Shown here: positions 1 through 12,339 of the stretch, one piece after another
Numbering within the stretch: the stretch's first letter is position 1
How the letters are laid out: the number at the start of each line of letters is the position of its first letter
Assembly (NCBI RefSeq): GCF_963576675.1
Contig: NC_088917.1
Location: forward strand, 77,982,610 to 78,046,609
Length of the DNA stretch: 64,000 nt
Direction of reading: 5' to 3'
From: Euphorbia lathyris
Lineage: Eukaryota; Streptophyta; Magnoliopsida; Malpighiales; Euphorbiaceae
Notes under the pieces: model-generated
What the model was told of the DNA's origin: nothing
What the model saw: only the letters and a program-made list of their open reading frames with translations
Databases searched by the model: none
Made by a program: the position numbers and the translations under genes

Positions 1-165
1 TGGGTGTTATGCCTTTTCTTTTTCTTTTACTTTTTGGAACCTTTTCTTTTTCTCCGCTCACAGTGAACACTCAGAAATTATTGTATCATTCTCTCCCTCA
101 TTTCCTTTCTATGTATTCTCTCAGTTCTCCATTTCTCATTTTGCCCACAAACTCAGAACTACAGA

Positions 166-3100
166 ATGGCTTTGGAGGCGATTGTTGAGTTAATTACAGA
201 TCCTATCAAACAATACATTGTTACGCCTATCACACGACGCATTGGCTATGCTTTGAACTGCAACAGCAAAGTCCCGACTCTCCAGGATGAGGTTCAGAAA
301 TTGAAGTACGAGAAAGAGAGCTTGCAGCACGCCGTTGATGAAGCTACTCGAAACGGGGAAGAGATCTTTGAAGATGTTACCAAGTGGTTAATCAATGCGG
401 AGAAAGCTATTGAAGATGCTGAGGAACTTGTGGAAGGAAAAGAAGAAGCAACGAAAAGGTGCTTGGTCGGATTATGTCCCAACTTGAAGACTCGCTATCA
501 GCTGAGCAAGAAAGCACACAAGAAAGCTCTGGCCATTGATATGCTGCTTCGGAGTGCACAAGGATTTGATTCGATTTCATTCATGCCCCATGTACAGCAA
601 ATAGTAGAGCCTTCTGTGTACAGCCGCGAAGCCTTGCCTTCAAGGGTGTCGATGCTCAACCAAATCATGGATGCTTTGAGAGATCCTACTCTGAATATGT
701 TAGGGGTCTATGGTATGGGAGGCATCGGTAAAACCACACTAGCAAAGGAGGTCCAAGGAGAAGCAGTAGCAGAGAAGCTGTTTGAGACTGTGGTAATGGT
801 TGTTGTTTCTCAGACACCAGAAATGGGAAGGATTCAGACAGAGATTGCTGATTTCTTGGGCCTGAAATTTGATGCTGAGGAACTCCCGGTAAGAGCAAGT
901 CTACTTCATAAAAGGTTAGAGAACTCCAAAGCACTCATTATTCTTGATGATCTTTGGCACAAGCTTGATTTGAATGCTATCGGAATTCCTTATGGGGATG
1001 CATCTAAGGGTTGCAAAATAATGCTTACCTCAAGGAGCAGAGATCTATTATTCAGTGAGATGCGTGCACAAAAACTATTCTCACTTGAAGCTCTAAACGA
1101 TGAAGAGACTTTGAAGTTGTTTGAAATGTCTGTAGCTAAGGCTAAAGATCCAAAATTCCATGCCATAGCATCTGAAATTGCAAAAAAATGTGCAGGGTTA
1201 CCGCTTTTGATTCAAATAGTTGCCAACGATTTACGGAATAAAGAATCTTCTGTGTGGAATGATATGCTAAATCAGCTGTCTAGCTTCGGCAATAAAGAAA
1301 TAGAGCAAAGAGTATACAACGTCATTGAGTCAAGCTATGAGAAGCTACCCGGAAAGGAAGTAAAGTCATTTTTCTTGCTTTGTGCTCTATTTGGGCAATC
1401 TAATATCCGGATCCAGTACTTATTGACTCACAGTATGGGTCTGAGTTTATTTAAAGGCATTCGTAACATTGAAGGTGCAAGGGAGAAAGTGCTAACCTTG
1501 ATAAGAGAACTACAAGCGAATAGTTTATTGCTGGATGGTGACATGATTGGATTTGTCAAAATGCATAATGTTGTTCGCGATGTGGCTCTCTTACTTGCAT
1601 CTAGAGAGCAACATGCTTTTATTGGCACATCTGAGGTTACATTGCGGGATTGGCCAAGCAAAGACTGCACCAGAATTTCTCTTCCTTATTGTGATGTGGA
1701 TGAGCTTCCTGTAGCCTTGGAGTGTCCAGAGGCAGAATTATTTTTACTCTTCACAGAAGATCTGTGTCTACAAATCCCCGATTCATTTTTCAAAGGGATT
1801 GGACGACTGAAGGTTGTGGATTTCACTGGTATGCGTCTTGTGTCTCTGCCTACATCAATTACTTTACTTACAAAGCTTCAAACTTTGTGTTTGCATAGAT
1901 GCCGCTTGGATAAGGTAGCCATCATTGGAGAGTTGAAGCAATTAGAGTTGCTTAGTTTTGCAGACTCCAAGATTATTGAATTGCCTACGGAGATAGCGCA
2001 ATTGTCTTATCTCAAGTTATTAGATTTGAGAAATTGCTCTAGTCTCCAAGTAATTCCTGAAAATGTCTTATCAAAGTTGTGCTCATTAGAAGAACTATAC
2101 GTGCTTAACAGCTTTGTTCGATGGAATGCCAAAGGTAATGCCAGCCTTGTGGAATTAGAGAGTTTGCCTAGCCTTTCAACTTTAGAAATACAAATTGTAA
2201 ATTCTAAGTCGATACCACAAGGTTGCAGGTTCGTTCATCGGTTAAGAAGTTATAAAATATCCATAGGTGATGGATGGGGTAACTGGAAAGGGAACGATGA
2301 AAGATCAAGAACGCTAAAGCTAAAGCTAGATGCAGGTGTTTATTTGGAGGACGGGATTGAAGTGTTGTTGAGAGGGACTGAAGATCTATATTTATCTGAA
2401 GCCAAGGGAAATGCGAGTGTATTGTATGATCTAGATCGACAAGGCTTTCCGCAATTGAAGCATCTACACATTCAAAATGATTATAGTATTCAACATCTGA
2501 TCAAGTCGACAATACGGTCTTCTTGTCGTGCCTTTCCCATCTTAGAGTCGTTGTATCTAAATAATTTAATGAGCTTGGAGAAGATCTGTTATGGTCAACT
2601 TGAGATGGGGTCTTTTGGTGAACTACGAACCTTAAAAATTAGTGGTTGTGATAAATTAAACTGTCTCTTCTCATTTTCATCAGCCAAATGTTTACGGCAG
2701 CTGCAAGAATTGGAAGTTGAATCTTGTGAAAACATGGAAGCTATAGTTGGTGAAGGAAGTGAAGATGAGTATTGCAACAATGAAGTGATTGAGTTCATTC
2801 GATTGAGCTCTTTGAAGCTGAAATATCTACCAAATTTCACAGGCTTTTGCAAAACAAACGAGGGAACTGCACTAAGGGAACTTCTTTCCAATGTAATGGT
2901 ATGTTTTTTTAGTCGAATTAGAAGTTTGTTTTCCTTTTTTCTTTTATATATATTAACACAACATTTGATGTGTAGGTTTCTTTCCCTAATTTATTAAGTT
3001 TGGAGGTGTACAAATGCGACAGTTTGAAGTATGTATTTACAATGTCAATGGTGAAATTTCTTGCGCAACTCAAAAGGCTTGATATAAGGGATTGTAAGTT

Positions 3101-6100
3101 AGTGGAAGAGATAGTACAGACTATGAAACATGAAGAAATAGAAGAAGAGGGTATTGTGTTTCCTAAACTTGACTCTCTTCAACTTGATGAACTTCCAAAT
3201 GTGGAAAGGTTTGGATGTGGTTATTCAATTGAATTTGCATTGCTTAGAGAATTGAATATGATAAGATGCAATGCAATGAAAAATTTTGTTTCCAAATTTT
3301 CAAGCAACAAGAGTGATGAAGAATGCCTCTTCAATGAAATGGTGATATTTTGCTTCTTTTCTATACAATTATTTGTTTTTTTTCTTCCTTTAACATCGAT
3401 CATGGTCATGGCATATAACGTTGATTTGATTTGTTAATTTGGCATACGTCATTCACATGTAATATTAACTTTATTGAACCTTAAATTTGAGATGATTTCG
3501 TTGAAATAACTATTAATTATTTATTGGTTTCTTGTATATATATAGTTTTTTTCTTCTCAAAATACACAAAAACTGCTAGCATACTTGGACAAGAGAATAA
3601 GTTAGTCTAAGAGAATTATAAATCTTGTACCAATTGATCTACTACATGTATTGCAGGTCAGTTTCTCTAACCTGGAGACATTGGAAGTCAAACACATGAA
3701 CTTCAAATATTTGTGGGATGAGCAATTCAAAGCTGATAATTCATTTACTAAATTAAAATCATTGAGCATTCAATATTGCTCGAAGCTATCAACTGTCTTC
3801 CCATCCATTGGTGCATATCAAAGATTCCAAAGATTAAAGTCACTTTATGTATCTAATTGTGATGGAGTTGAAGAGATATATCAATATCGAGGGATCAATT
3901 TTAAAGAAATAAATAATGTAGAAGCATTTTCCCTACGAGATTTGCAGATAATGAGACTAGCCTCGTTGAAGCATATTTGGAGTAAGGATCCATGTGGAGC
4001 TTTCACTTTTGAAAATCTGCAATCAGTCAATGTTGAGTCTTGTAAGGATCTGAAATATGTAGTTCCCGAATCTATAGCTTGTGGTCTTCTCCAACTTCAA
4101 AAGCTACGGATATGTAATTGCAATAATGTGGAAGTAATTATTGCAAAGGAAAAAGATGAAAGATCCCATACTTCTTTTCAGTTTCCGGAATTAACAATGC
4201 TGGAACTTGTGGATTTGAAGGAAATGCGGAGCTTGTATGAAGGACCCCATACTTTCCACTGCCCGAAGTTGAAAATTTTGGCAGTTGAAGGTTCTAACAT
4301 CTTTGTTGAAAAGGTAAGAATCAATAATTTCTATAAACAATATGAATACTTGTTGAATAAATAAATTGATGATTCTTTTTTTTTTTTTTGGCATTTTCAT
4401 TTGTGAAATATTTGCTGCAGCCTCAAGACATGGTTGTAGAATGTCGTGATAAAACAGAAGCTTGGGTTGGTGAAGGAAGTGAAAATGTCCATTACCATAA
4501 CGAAGGGATAGAGTTTACTCAATTGAACACCGTGAAGCTAAAGAATCTACCACAACTCACAGATTTTTGCGACATAAAAGAGGAAACTGGACTAGAGGAA
4601 TTGACAGCAGATGTCAAGTCAACTACCCTGTTACTGCTTTTCAACGAAATGGTTTGCTTTTTCTTTCCCGTGAAAAAACCGTCTTGAAGCCTCTAATCTT
4701 TTTCGATTTTTACTCATTAAGCATCTCATTTTCGACTTGACACATTGAGTCATCGATCAATTATAGTGATACACATCCTTAACTAACAAAAAAGTAGTTG
4801 TGAACATCAAAGTCCAGGAAAATGCACTACTCATTTTATATGTATTTGCATTTTTATTTTTAATAGTTGAAACCGTTTTTTTTTTTAAAATATATCTGAT
4901 GTAGCTATAATTTCTTTTGTAAAAACCTCATTTTCAACTATAAAAACTGCAATTTCAGGTGCAGGTAAAATGAGACACATTTTTAACCGAGTTTCACATT
5001 GACAAGTATTTTGTTAACTAGGAACTCAATGTGTGTCATTTTAATTAATCGAGAGCTTAATATGCCAAATTGAAAGATGAGGGGCTTGATCAACAAAAAT
5101 CGAAAAGATTAAGGACTTCAAGATGCTTTTTGCCTTTTTTTATTTTCTTGAAGTTGTATTTGAATGTTCATTTTATACTTTTTCTTGTTTTATTTGGACC
5201 AAAATAAAACGAACATTTGATGTGCAGGTTTCTTTCACTAATATAATGAGGTTGGAGGTGTACAATTGCAACAGTTTGAAGTATCTATTTACAATATCAA
5301 TGGTGGAATGTCTTGTGCAACTCAAAGAGCTTGAGATTAATAATTGTGAGTTAGTGGAAGAGATAATATTGAATAAGAAAGATGAAGAAATGGAAAAAGA
5401 TAGCATCAATAAGATTGTGTTTCCTAATCTGGATTATCTTTCACTTGAGGAGCTTCCAAATGTGAAAAGCTTCAGTCGTGGATATCCAATTGAATTCCAA
5501 TCGCTTAAAGAATTGTCCATAATCAGATGCAGTGCAATGGAGAACTTTGTGTCTAAATCTTCAGGCAGAAGCAACAACAATGAGAGTGGTGAATTGCTCT
5601 TCAATGAAATGGTAATGTTTTTCTGCTAGCATATTATTACTGAAAATGCAATTTTAGTTTGAACTTTTCAGCTACAAAAAGAATTAAGTTTGCCCTCTTT
5701 CTAGGTTCAATTAAAAAAAATCTCATGATCTCATATTACATTACTACTCATATGTTTATCAGAAGTCTCTAAAATCTCATAATTTTCTTTTATGTTTAAC
5801 CAATCCATTCTTTTTGAAAACCAATATATCTCATTTATACATTTTTAATTCCAATGCAGTATTACATTTTTTGTTTTCTGTGAAAGACACAAAATTATTA
5901 CCTTATTTTTATTATTAACTTACTAATTTTTGGGAGGTTCTATATGTACTAGTGATTTAATACATTATATGGAATGCATACATCAATTGCAGGTTACTTT
6001 CTCCAAACTGGAGATGCTGAATGTCAAACATATGAATCGCTTCAAATATTTATGGCAGGATCAATTCACAGCTGATAATTCATTTTTCGGATTACATTTA

Positions 6101-8472
6101 TTAAGAATTGAATATTGTTCAAAACTCTCAATTGTTTTCCCATCGAATCTCTGTAGAAGATTCCAAAAATTAGAGACACTTTATCTATCTTGCTGCTCTA
6201 GAGTTGTTGAGATATATCAACATCAAAGTATCAATTCTGAAGAAATAAATGCTGTTGAAGCATTTTCCTTAAGAGATTTGCAAATACAGAATCTTCCCTC
6301 ATTGAAGTATATATGGAGTAGGGATTCATGTGGAGCTTCCACTTTTCAGAATCTGCAATCAGTTGTTGTTTATTCTTGTAAGAATCTGAAATATGTGTTC
6401 CCAAAATCTATAGCTTGTGGTTTTCTCCAACTTCAACAGCTCAGAATAGGTAACTGTGATGTGGAAGTGATGGTTGCAAAGGGAAGGAATGAACAATCAG
6501 AAAGCGCCCTTTCTCTTAAGTTTCCTGAATTAACTGTCCTTCAACTTGAGAATCTGAACCAAATTAAGAGTTTGTATGAAGGACCTCATACTTTCGAGTG
6601 GCCGAAGTTGAAATGTTTGGAAGTACATGACTGTGATAAAGGGATAAAGTTCGGATCCAAAACCTCAGGGTACCACCAAGAAAACAGAAAGTCCGGGGAA
6701 CACAATATTCCAATTGAACATTCAATACTTTTTGTTGAAGAGGTACGAATTCAACTTGCTTTCTGTAATAATGTAAGCATGCTATGGGTAGATATGGGTC
6801 TGTCTAGGTATGGGCTGTAGCTGTCTAGATAGTATCCTTAATGTGTGTGTGTATATATATATATATGTATTCTCTTTGAATGCAACATATTCATATAGTT
6901 TTAGTCTATATGGTATCCCATGTGTTTCCAGTGTATTCACATGGTTTGTAACATGGTATCAGTGCCTAGTTTGGCTTCATTTTCTGGGTTTGTATTTTTG
7001 GGCTGTTTTCTTCAGGGTGAGCAGATTGTTTGGACCTAGAGTTCCAAGTCTCAGTTCATCTCACCGAATTGTCGCCGTTCCTCTTCCGCCGCCTTTGTCT
7101 CTTTGTTTCCGACCTGTTTGTCCGGTTAGTTTTCCCGTGAATCACCCTTTGTGCAATGGCCTTGCTGGCAGCCTCTTGTGTGTTGCTTCAGCTGAGTTTT
7201 GTTTGTCCTTTTCCAATGAAGCTTGATGTTCCTCTGTCGTCTCTCCTATCGGATTTGTTCTTCTAGGTTGCGTCTCCCGGATTATGTTTTATATTCCAAA
7301 GTATCTTAAGTTTCTTGTTTTAAGTTGTATTGTCTTTAAGACTATGTATTCTGCATCTGTAGCAAGCTGAGCATGATTAAAATTCATGCTCTAGCTTGAG
7401 GGGGAGTGCAATAATGTAAGCATGGTATGGGTAGGTATGGGTCTGTCTAGGTATGGGTTGTAGCTGTCTAGGTAGTATCCTTAATGAAATATATTCATAT
7501 AGTTTTAGTCTATATGGTATCCCATGTGTTTCCAGTGTATTCACATGGTTTGTAACACTTACTTTTTTTTAAATGCATCAGTTAATTGAATGTTAACAAA
7601 CATATTAACTTGAAGCTCATATTGACTTTGATAAGATGGTTTTCTGTTTTGCTCAGTTTATGCACACCTTGGAGGAATTGACATTAGATCACCAAGGCTT
7701 GAAAGCAATGCAAAGTGAGTTTCCAGTTGACTTACTCCCCAAACTGAAAAAAGTCACTCTACGCTCTTTGGAAGACAAATCAGTTTCTCTTTTATTTGGG
7801 TTCCTTGCACGATATTCATTGGAAAAGGTCACATTCACCGAGAGTTTTATGGAAGAGATGTTCTTGTTAGACGATGAGGGAGAATTTAGGGAGGACGAGT
7901 ATCTAAGAATAAAACACTTGGAGCTAGTCTGTGATGATAATTTGAAGCATTTACTGAAGGACCACTCCCAACTCAATCCCATTCTTCAACATCTTCAGAC
8001 TCTGACTGTTCAGTTTTGTGATGAACTGATTAATATAGTGCCGTCTTCAGCTTCTTTCCAAAATCTATTAAAACTCGATGTAGGATACTGCGAAAGCATG
8101 ATCAACTTGGTAACAACATCCACATCCAAAACTATGGTGCAGCTCATGGAGTTAAGAGTTTCTGGTTGTCCCAGGATGGAAGAAATCATTTCAAATGACC
8201 AAGATTGCACAGAGCAAGATGAAATAATTTTCAATAAACTCAAGCGTTTAGAACTTAAGGAATTACCTATACTCAGTTTTTGCTCTGGTAATCACACCTT
8301 CAATTTTCCATTGTTGGAACAAGTAGTTGTGAAGAAATGCTACCGCATGAAGATTTTCTGTGGCAGAGACTTAAGCACACCCAAGTTATTGGGAGTACTA
8401 TTTGAAGATGAACAAAGTTGGAAAGGAGATCTCAATGCCACAATAGCATTAAGAAAATCTTATTTGAATTAA
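166..8472 (+). CDS. CC-NBS-LRR (CNL) disease resistance protein, seven exons
   Basis: Intracellular immune receptor of the CNL class, which detects pathogen effectors and triggers defence. Exons inferred from GT-AG signals and reading frame: 166-2898, 2976-3341, 3657-4313, 4421-4651, 5228-5611, 5993-6742, 7657-8472; every junction is phase 0 and the joined protein is about 1,978 residues, long for the family. Seen: N-terminal coiled-coil region (about 20-150), P-loop GVYGMGGIGKTTL (about 179-191), kinase-2 LIILDDLW (about 257), RNBS-B IMLTSRSRDL (about 285), GLPL as CAGLPLL (about 343), MHD-position motif as MHN (about 466), then irregular LRRs rich in L..C.. units to the end. Exons 2-3 resemble exons 5-6, and exon 4 resembles the end of exon 1, so the LRR grew by duplication of an intron-exon module. 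Introns 4 and 6 hold transposons. The first ATG with the canonical MALEAIV start was used. Whether all seven exons are spliced together is inference; family assignment is secure. Confidence 0.9.
4683..5122. mobile_element. MITE-like inverted-repeat element in intron 4 of the CNL gene
   Basis: The two ends are imperfect reverse complements over roughly 90-100 bases, starting CTTGAAGCCTCTAATCTTTT on the left and matching CTTGAAGTCCTTAATCTTTT read backwards from the right. It has no coding capacity. It fills most of the intron between 4652 and 5227. Boundaries are approximate and I could not find a clear target duplication, so the superfamily is open. Confidence 0.6.
6764..7557 (+). mobile_element. 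TRIM-type (miniature, non-autonomous) copia-like LTR retrotransposon in intron 6
   Basis: Two direct terminal repeats, 6764-6953 and 7407-7557, both start TG(T/C)AATAATGTAAGCAT and end TTTGTAACA; the left one is longer because of a GT/TA microsatellite. Immediately inside the left repeat is TGGTATCAGTGCC, a primer-binding site for initiator methionine tRNA as in copia elements. Immediately before the right repeat is the purine tract CTTGAGGGGGAG. The internal ~450 bases encode no gag or pol. Flanks CTTTC and CTTAC are a likely 5 bp target duplication with one change. Size, termini, primer site and lack of genes fit the TRIM class. It sits in sense orientation inside the resistance gene intron. 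Confidence 0.85.
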
Positions 8473-8741
8473 GAAAAGGGGTAAGAATATTGCTGTCTGT
8501 ATATATTAATTTTTATTTCCCCTAATTTTGTTAGTCTTTCGTATTGTTAATGCTATCTCTTGGAATTGAAAGGTTGGCGGACATTATTTGTAGAAGAATT
8601 TTCCTCAACTCCAACTGCACTTCTTGAGGAAGAATAATCAAAAGGAGAGGGCACAGCTTCAATTTCTGTCCAGCAAGTATGTACATGTATATATATCTAA
8701 ATTTTGGATATCGAATCTGCCAAAGCTCAAGGCTCTAGTCC

Positions 8742-9434
8742 ATGATGATTCCAAAATCAGTCCCCTATTTTCAGATTTTGGATGATCTAGAAGTAGTTGA
8801 ATGCAGCAAATTGGTGATTCTAGTGTCTTCCACAGTGTCATTTCAAAATTTAACAAATTTTGAAGTGTCAAAATGTGATGGGCTAATAAATCTCATGACT
8901 GCCTCAACAGCTAGGAGTCTTGTGCAGCTCAAAAGAATGAAGGTGAAGGATTGCAAAATGATGCAAGAAATTGTAGCCATTTCATCGGGATGGAGTGGAA
9001 TACGAGATTCGGCTCAGTCAGCTAGAATATGTGGGACTTGATGACTTCCCATGCCTCACAAGCTTCTGTTCAGGACATTATGCTTTTCATTTTCCATCTT
9101 TGAAAGAAGTGATGGTTACAGGATGTCCCAGTATGAAGATTTTTACGGAGCAAGTTAAAACAGGAAAGCTTGAGTATGACTGGGAATGGGAAGGCAGCCT
9201 AATAACACCATCCACACATTATTTCTCGGAAAGGTATGTCTTTTCATTGGAAAATGCACCACAAACATAAGCAAAAGCATATTAGCCTATAAGAAATAGA
9301 CAGAGTAATGCAATATGAAGAGAGTTAACTATTTGAATATTGTTTGATTGTCAAATATGTTTCTCCAGGATGCTGAAGAAACAGATACTTGAAACGTGCG
9401 AGAAAATAGATTGGATGAGCTCAATTAATGGCTG
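8742..9434 (+). pseudogene. Frameshifted partial copy of a CNL terminal LRR block
   Basis: Two overlapping reading frames (8742-9041 and 8995-9270) encode LRR sequence closely similar to the second half of the last CNL exon: LVILVSSTVSFQNLTNF corresponds to INIVPSSASFQNLLKL, and SGHYAFHFPSLKEVMVTGCP to SGNHTFNFPLLEQVVVKKCY. The frame breaks near 8987, where one missing base in a GGG/GATGG stretch separates the two halves. A possible donor (GTATGT at about 9234) and acceptor before GATGCTGAAG at 9369 suggest a further short exon ending near 9434. The upstream CNL already has a normal C-terminus at 8472, so I read this as a decayed tandem duplicate rather than part of the same protein. It could still be transcribed as 3' sequence of the CNL gene. 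Confidence 0.6.
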
Positions 9435-10470
9435 AAGTTCTGTCTTCTGTATGTGAGTTGTCTTTTGTACCTTTTCTTAGTTCTTGAGCTGAGAACTTTG
9501 AAAACTGAAGCTTCATTTTGCAGATGTGCAAGTTAATTGAGACATTGATGAAAATCATTTTGTTTTGTTTGCATATAAATCTTCATATATGATAACTTGA
9601 CAATAGTGTAAATACCTCTTTTAATTGTTGATTTTCTTTTTATTTTAATCAAATTGATCCTTTTCCCCTACTTTTAGGAAAAACCCTCCATAGAAATATT
9701 GAATAAGTAGATAATAAATAAATCACTAAAGGCGTGAGCTCTACACATGTCCAGCCGTGTCCAGTTTTTTAAAAAAGAAAAAAACCAAGAGGTTATCCCT
9801 CTTGAGTAAGGAGCCAAGCATATTTACCCTCTAACATGCTTAAAACTAACACATTTACACTTCTAAATATTCCTAAAGTTAGTTCCAAAATAGTCTTGCT
9901 TAAACAAATATGATTAAGCATGGAAATAATTGGACTGAAAAATAACACATTTACCCTCTATATATAGGGAAATAACTGGAGGGTTATTTGTGTACTTTTA
10001 TCACTTTTAAATCTTATTTATGTTTTTTTACCGTGCGTCTCATATTTATAAAAATGCCGTTTTTGGCACCCACACCTGCACCGATGTCCGCACCCGAGTC
10101 GGTGCTTCATTTCATGAGCTTCATATTGTGTGAGAAAGTGAGATATGGAATGGACAGGAGCTGTGAGTGATTCTCATTCTGCAAAGCATTTAGTGCATTG
10201 AAGAAGGATTATTCTTTTGCAAACTAATCATACATAGATCAAAGCGAAGATTAGAATTAGAAATTTTGGAGATGGAGTTCGGAGAGGAAGGGTTGTTTGA
10301 AAGAGAGATCAGAGTTAGGGTGTCAAAACAGGTTGGTGTATTATAATCGTGAAATATAACTAAGTAAATAATTTCCATCAGTTAAGACTTTGGCGAGTGT
10401 CAGTTGTCAAACGAATTGCTGTATACTTTTAGATCAATTAACCTTCTCCATAAATTTATTCCTTCTATTG
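9435..10470. other. Intergenic, no gene seen
   Basis: AT-rich sequence with short open frames only. Several ACCCTCTA-type motifs near 9,830-9,960 look like worn repeat DNA, but no clear ends or coding match were found. Confidence 0.5.
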
Positions 10471-10483
10471 TATAATAGAACAG

Positions 10484-10681
10484 AGGGCGAGCCTTGGCGC
10501 AACGGTAAATGTTGTTGTCGTGTGATCGAGAGGTCACGGGTTCGAGTTTTAGGAGTGGCCTCTTGCCCAAAAAAAATGGCAGGGGAAGGCTTGCCCCTAG
10601 TACACCCTTATGGTGGGATCCCTCCTCGGACCCTCACTTAGCGGGGACGCGTAGTGCATCGGGCCGCCCTTTTTTTTATTC
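10484..10681 (+). mobile_element. Au-like tRNA-derived SINE, full length
   Basis: The head GAGCCTTGGCGCAACGGTAA is a Pol III A-box region, and GGTCACGGGTTCGAG about 30 bases later is a B box. The body ends GGGCCGCCC followed by a run of T, the tail style of Au-type SINEs rather than poly(A). TATAATAGAACAG (10471-10483) and TATAATATAACAG (10682-10694) flank it as a 13 bp target duplication with one change. It is a retroposon, not a functional tRNA: the anticodon arm is not preserved. Confidence 0.87.
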
Positions 10682-10694
10682 TATAATATAACAG

Positions 10695-11462
10695 TAGAAT
10701 TAATTGTACATGTATGTGAGCTTGTCTTTCAGCATGCCTATATAAAGGGTAACTAAGCCGTTGATTAGATGGCGAATTATGTAGACACTATGTTAGGTGG
10801 CCTAGACGTGGAACTAAACTAACCAGAAATCGATTTTTGTTGGATTTACCTTAATTGAGTCTGAAATTGCTCCATCTATATAAAACGTTAGTGTTAACAT
10901 TGCATGATCCATACGTGGAGTCTAAATCTATTCTCCCCCAAGAACCATAGGCCTAAAAGAATAGTAGCTTTTGTGCAACATTGGTATTAAGGTTGAGCAA
11001 CATTTTATGATCATTATTCCTTGCTGAAAACCGATACAAACATTTGAGACGAGTATGATATAATACAGATAGCTGAAGTATTGTTCTTGAATTGCCAAAA
11101 AAATCTCTAGCCTTAGACAATTAGATAAGAGCTTGCAAAATCTTCATGTCACTATTTTTGTGGCTTGAAACATCAGAAGTTAGATTTTGATAATACATTT
11201 TTGTCTAGTTAGCGACAATATGTGAGAGTCTACACGATATCTTCCTGCCTGTTTCGTGTCGCTTGTTCCTGTAACTATAAAGCTGTGATTAACCATATCT
11301 GTTGTTTATTATGGTTGCTTCAGTTAGAAAGGACATGGTTATGAAGTGTTTATTAATCAACTTTCATTTTCCTTTGCGCTTGTTTTTAACTTTGTCTATT
11401 TTTGTTTCTTTTCTCAATTTAATCTTTCTTTAGTTTCTAATTCTGATAAGTGTTAATAATTG
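10695..11462. other. Intergenic, no gene seen
   Basis: AT-rich, short frames only; nothing supportable found on either strand. Confidence 0.5.
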
Positions 11463-11476
11463 TCTGGTTGCCACGC

Positions 11477-12219
11477 GAAGCAAACGGCCTGCGACGATGC
11501 TGCTAGCAGCAGGGATGCCGCAACATTGCAGAGGCTGTTTCTGCAGCCCCGATCGCCACCTGCTCCAAACATCACTAGTGTTTGATGGATTGCTCCCCCC
11601 AAATGACTGGCTAAAAGTGAATACCGATTGGATCGGCGCTGGGATCTCCTGGTGCAGCTGGTGCTGGAGGCATCTTTAGGACAAGTTGAGGTTTTGCTAG
11701 AGGCTGTTTCGCCTTCTCTATTCTTTTGGCTCCTGCGCACATCGTGGAACTCCGTGCGGTTATGTTCGCGATAGATATCGCCTGGGAGAGGGGCTGGAGT
11801 AAGCTGTGGTTTGAATCAGACTCCACGTTTGTGCTCAATCTACTCCAACCGCGATCCAAAGACGTCCCCTGGCAGTTAAGGCAGGCTTGGCTAAAATGCC
11901 TCATTCAATGTTCGGGGATGGATTTGGTGGTCACACACAGTTTCAGTGAAGGGAATTGCGCTGCTGATGCTCTTACTCGGTTTTGGCTCTTCTCTACAGG
12001 TTTACAGTGGTGGAATTCGGCACCCAGTTTCTGCCATTCTTTTATTTCCGACTATCTATGTAATATTGTTCATTTACGTCTTTCCTAGCTTTCTCTGCCT
12101 GTGTAGAATTTTTTGTTTATTAATATATTTGGGTTTTGTGCGATGCGGTGGTAGGTGACCTAGTCGGGATATCTTCTGCCTCGTTCACATCGTCCCTACT
12201 TTCATTCAAAAAAAAAAAT
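11477..12219 (+). mobile_element. 5'-truncated L1-like LINE (RNase H end)
   Basis: Perfect 14 bp target duplications TCTGGTTGCCACGC lie at 11463-11476 and 12220-12233, and the insert ends in an A run. It encodes the C-terminal RNase H-like domain typical of plant L1 elements: WLKVNTDWIGAG in one frame, then AHIVELRAVMFAIDIAWERG, WFESDSTFVLNLL and VTHSFSEGNCAADALTRF in the frame from 11726. A frameshift near 11,660-11,720 separates the two, so it is dead. The perfect duplications point to a fairly recent insertion. Confidence 0.88.
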
Positions 12220-12339
12220 TCTGGTTGCCACGCCTCAGTTCTCCTGGTGTTCAATCTGATCTTCTGCTTCAGTTGCTACAAAAACCAGTAAAAAGCTTAA
12301 TGGTGTCAGATGAACTGCTCAGAACGAACTGATTTGGTC

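Noticed and set aside
6810..7226. 138-residue open frame between CNL exons 6 and 7
   Set aside because: It lies in the TRIM element and spans its LTR and primer site; no protein features.
8473..9434. Adding the downstream LRR block to the CNL protein
   Set aside because: The upstream exon already has the family's normal C-terminal ending and the block has a frameshift; kept as a separate pseudogene.
10500..10545. Possible tRNA gene
   Set aside because: The A and B boxes belong to a SINE with a T tail and target duplications; no cloverleaf with an anticodon arm.
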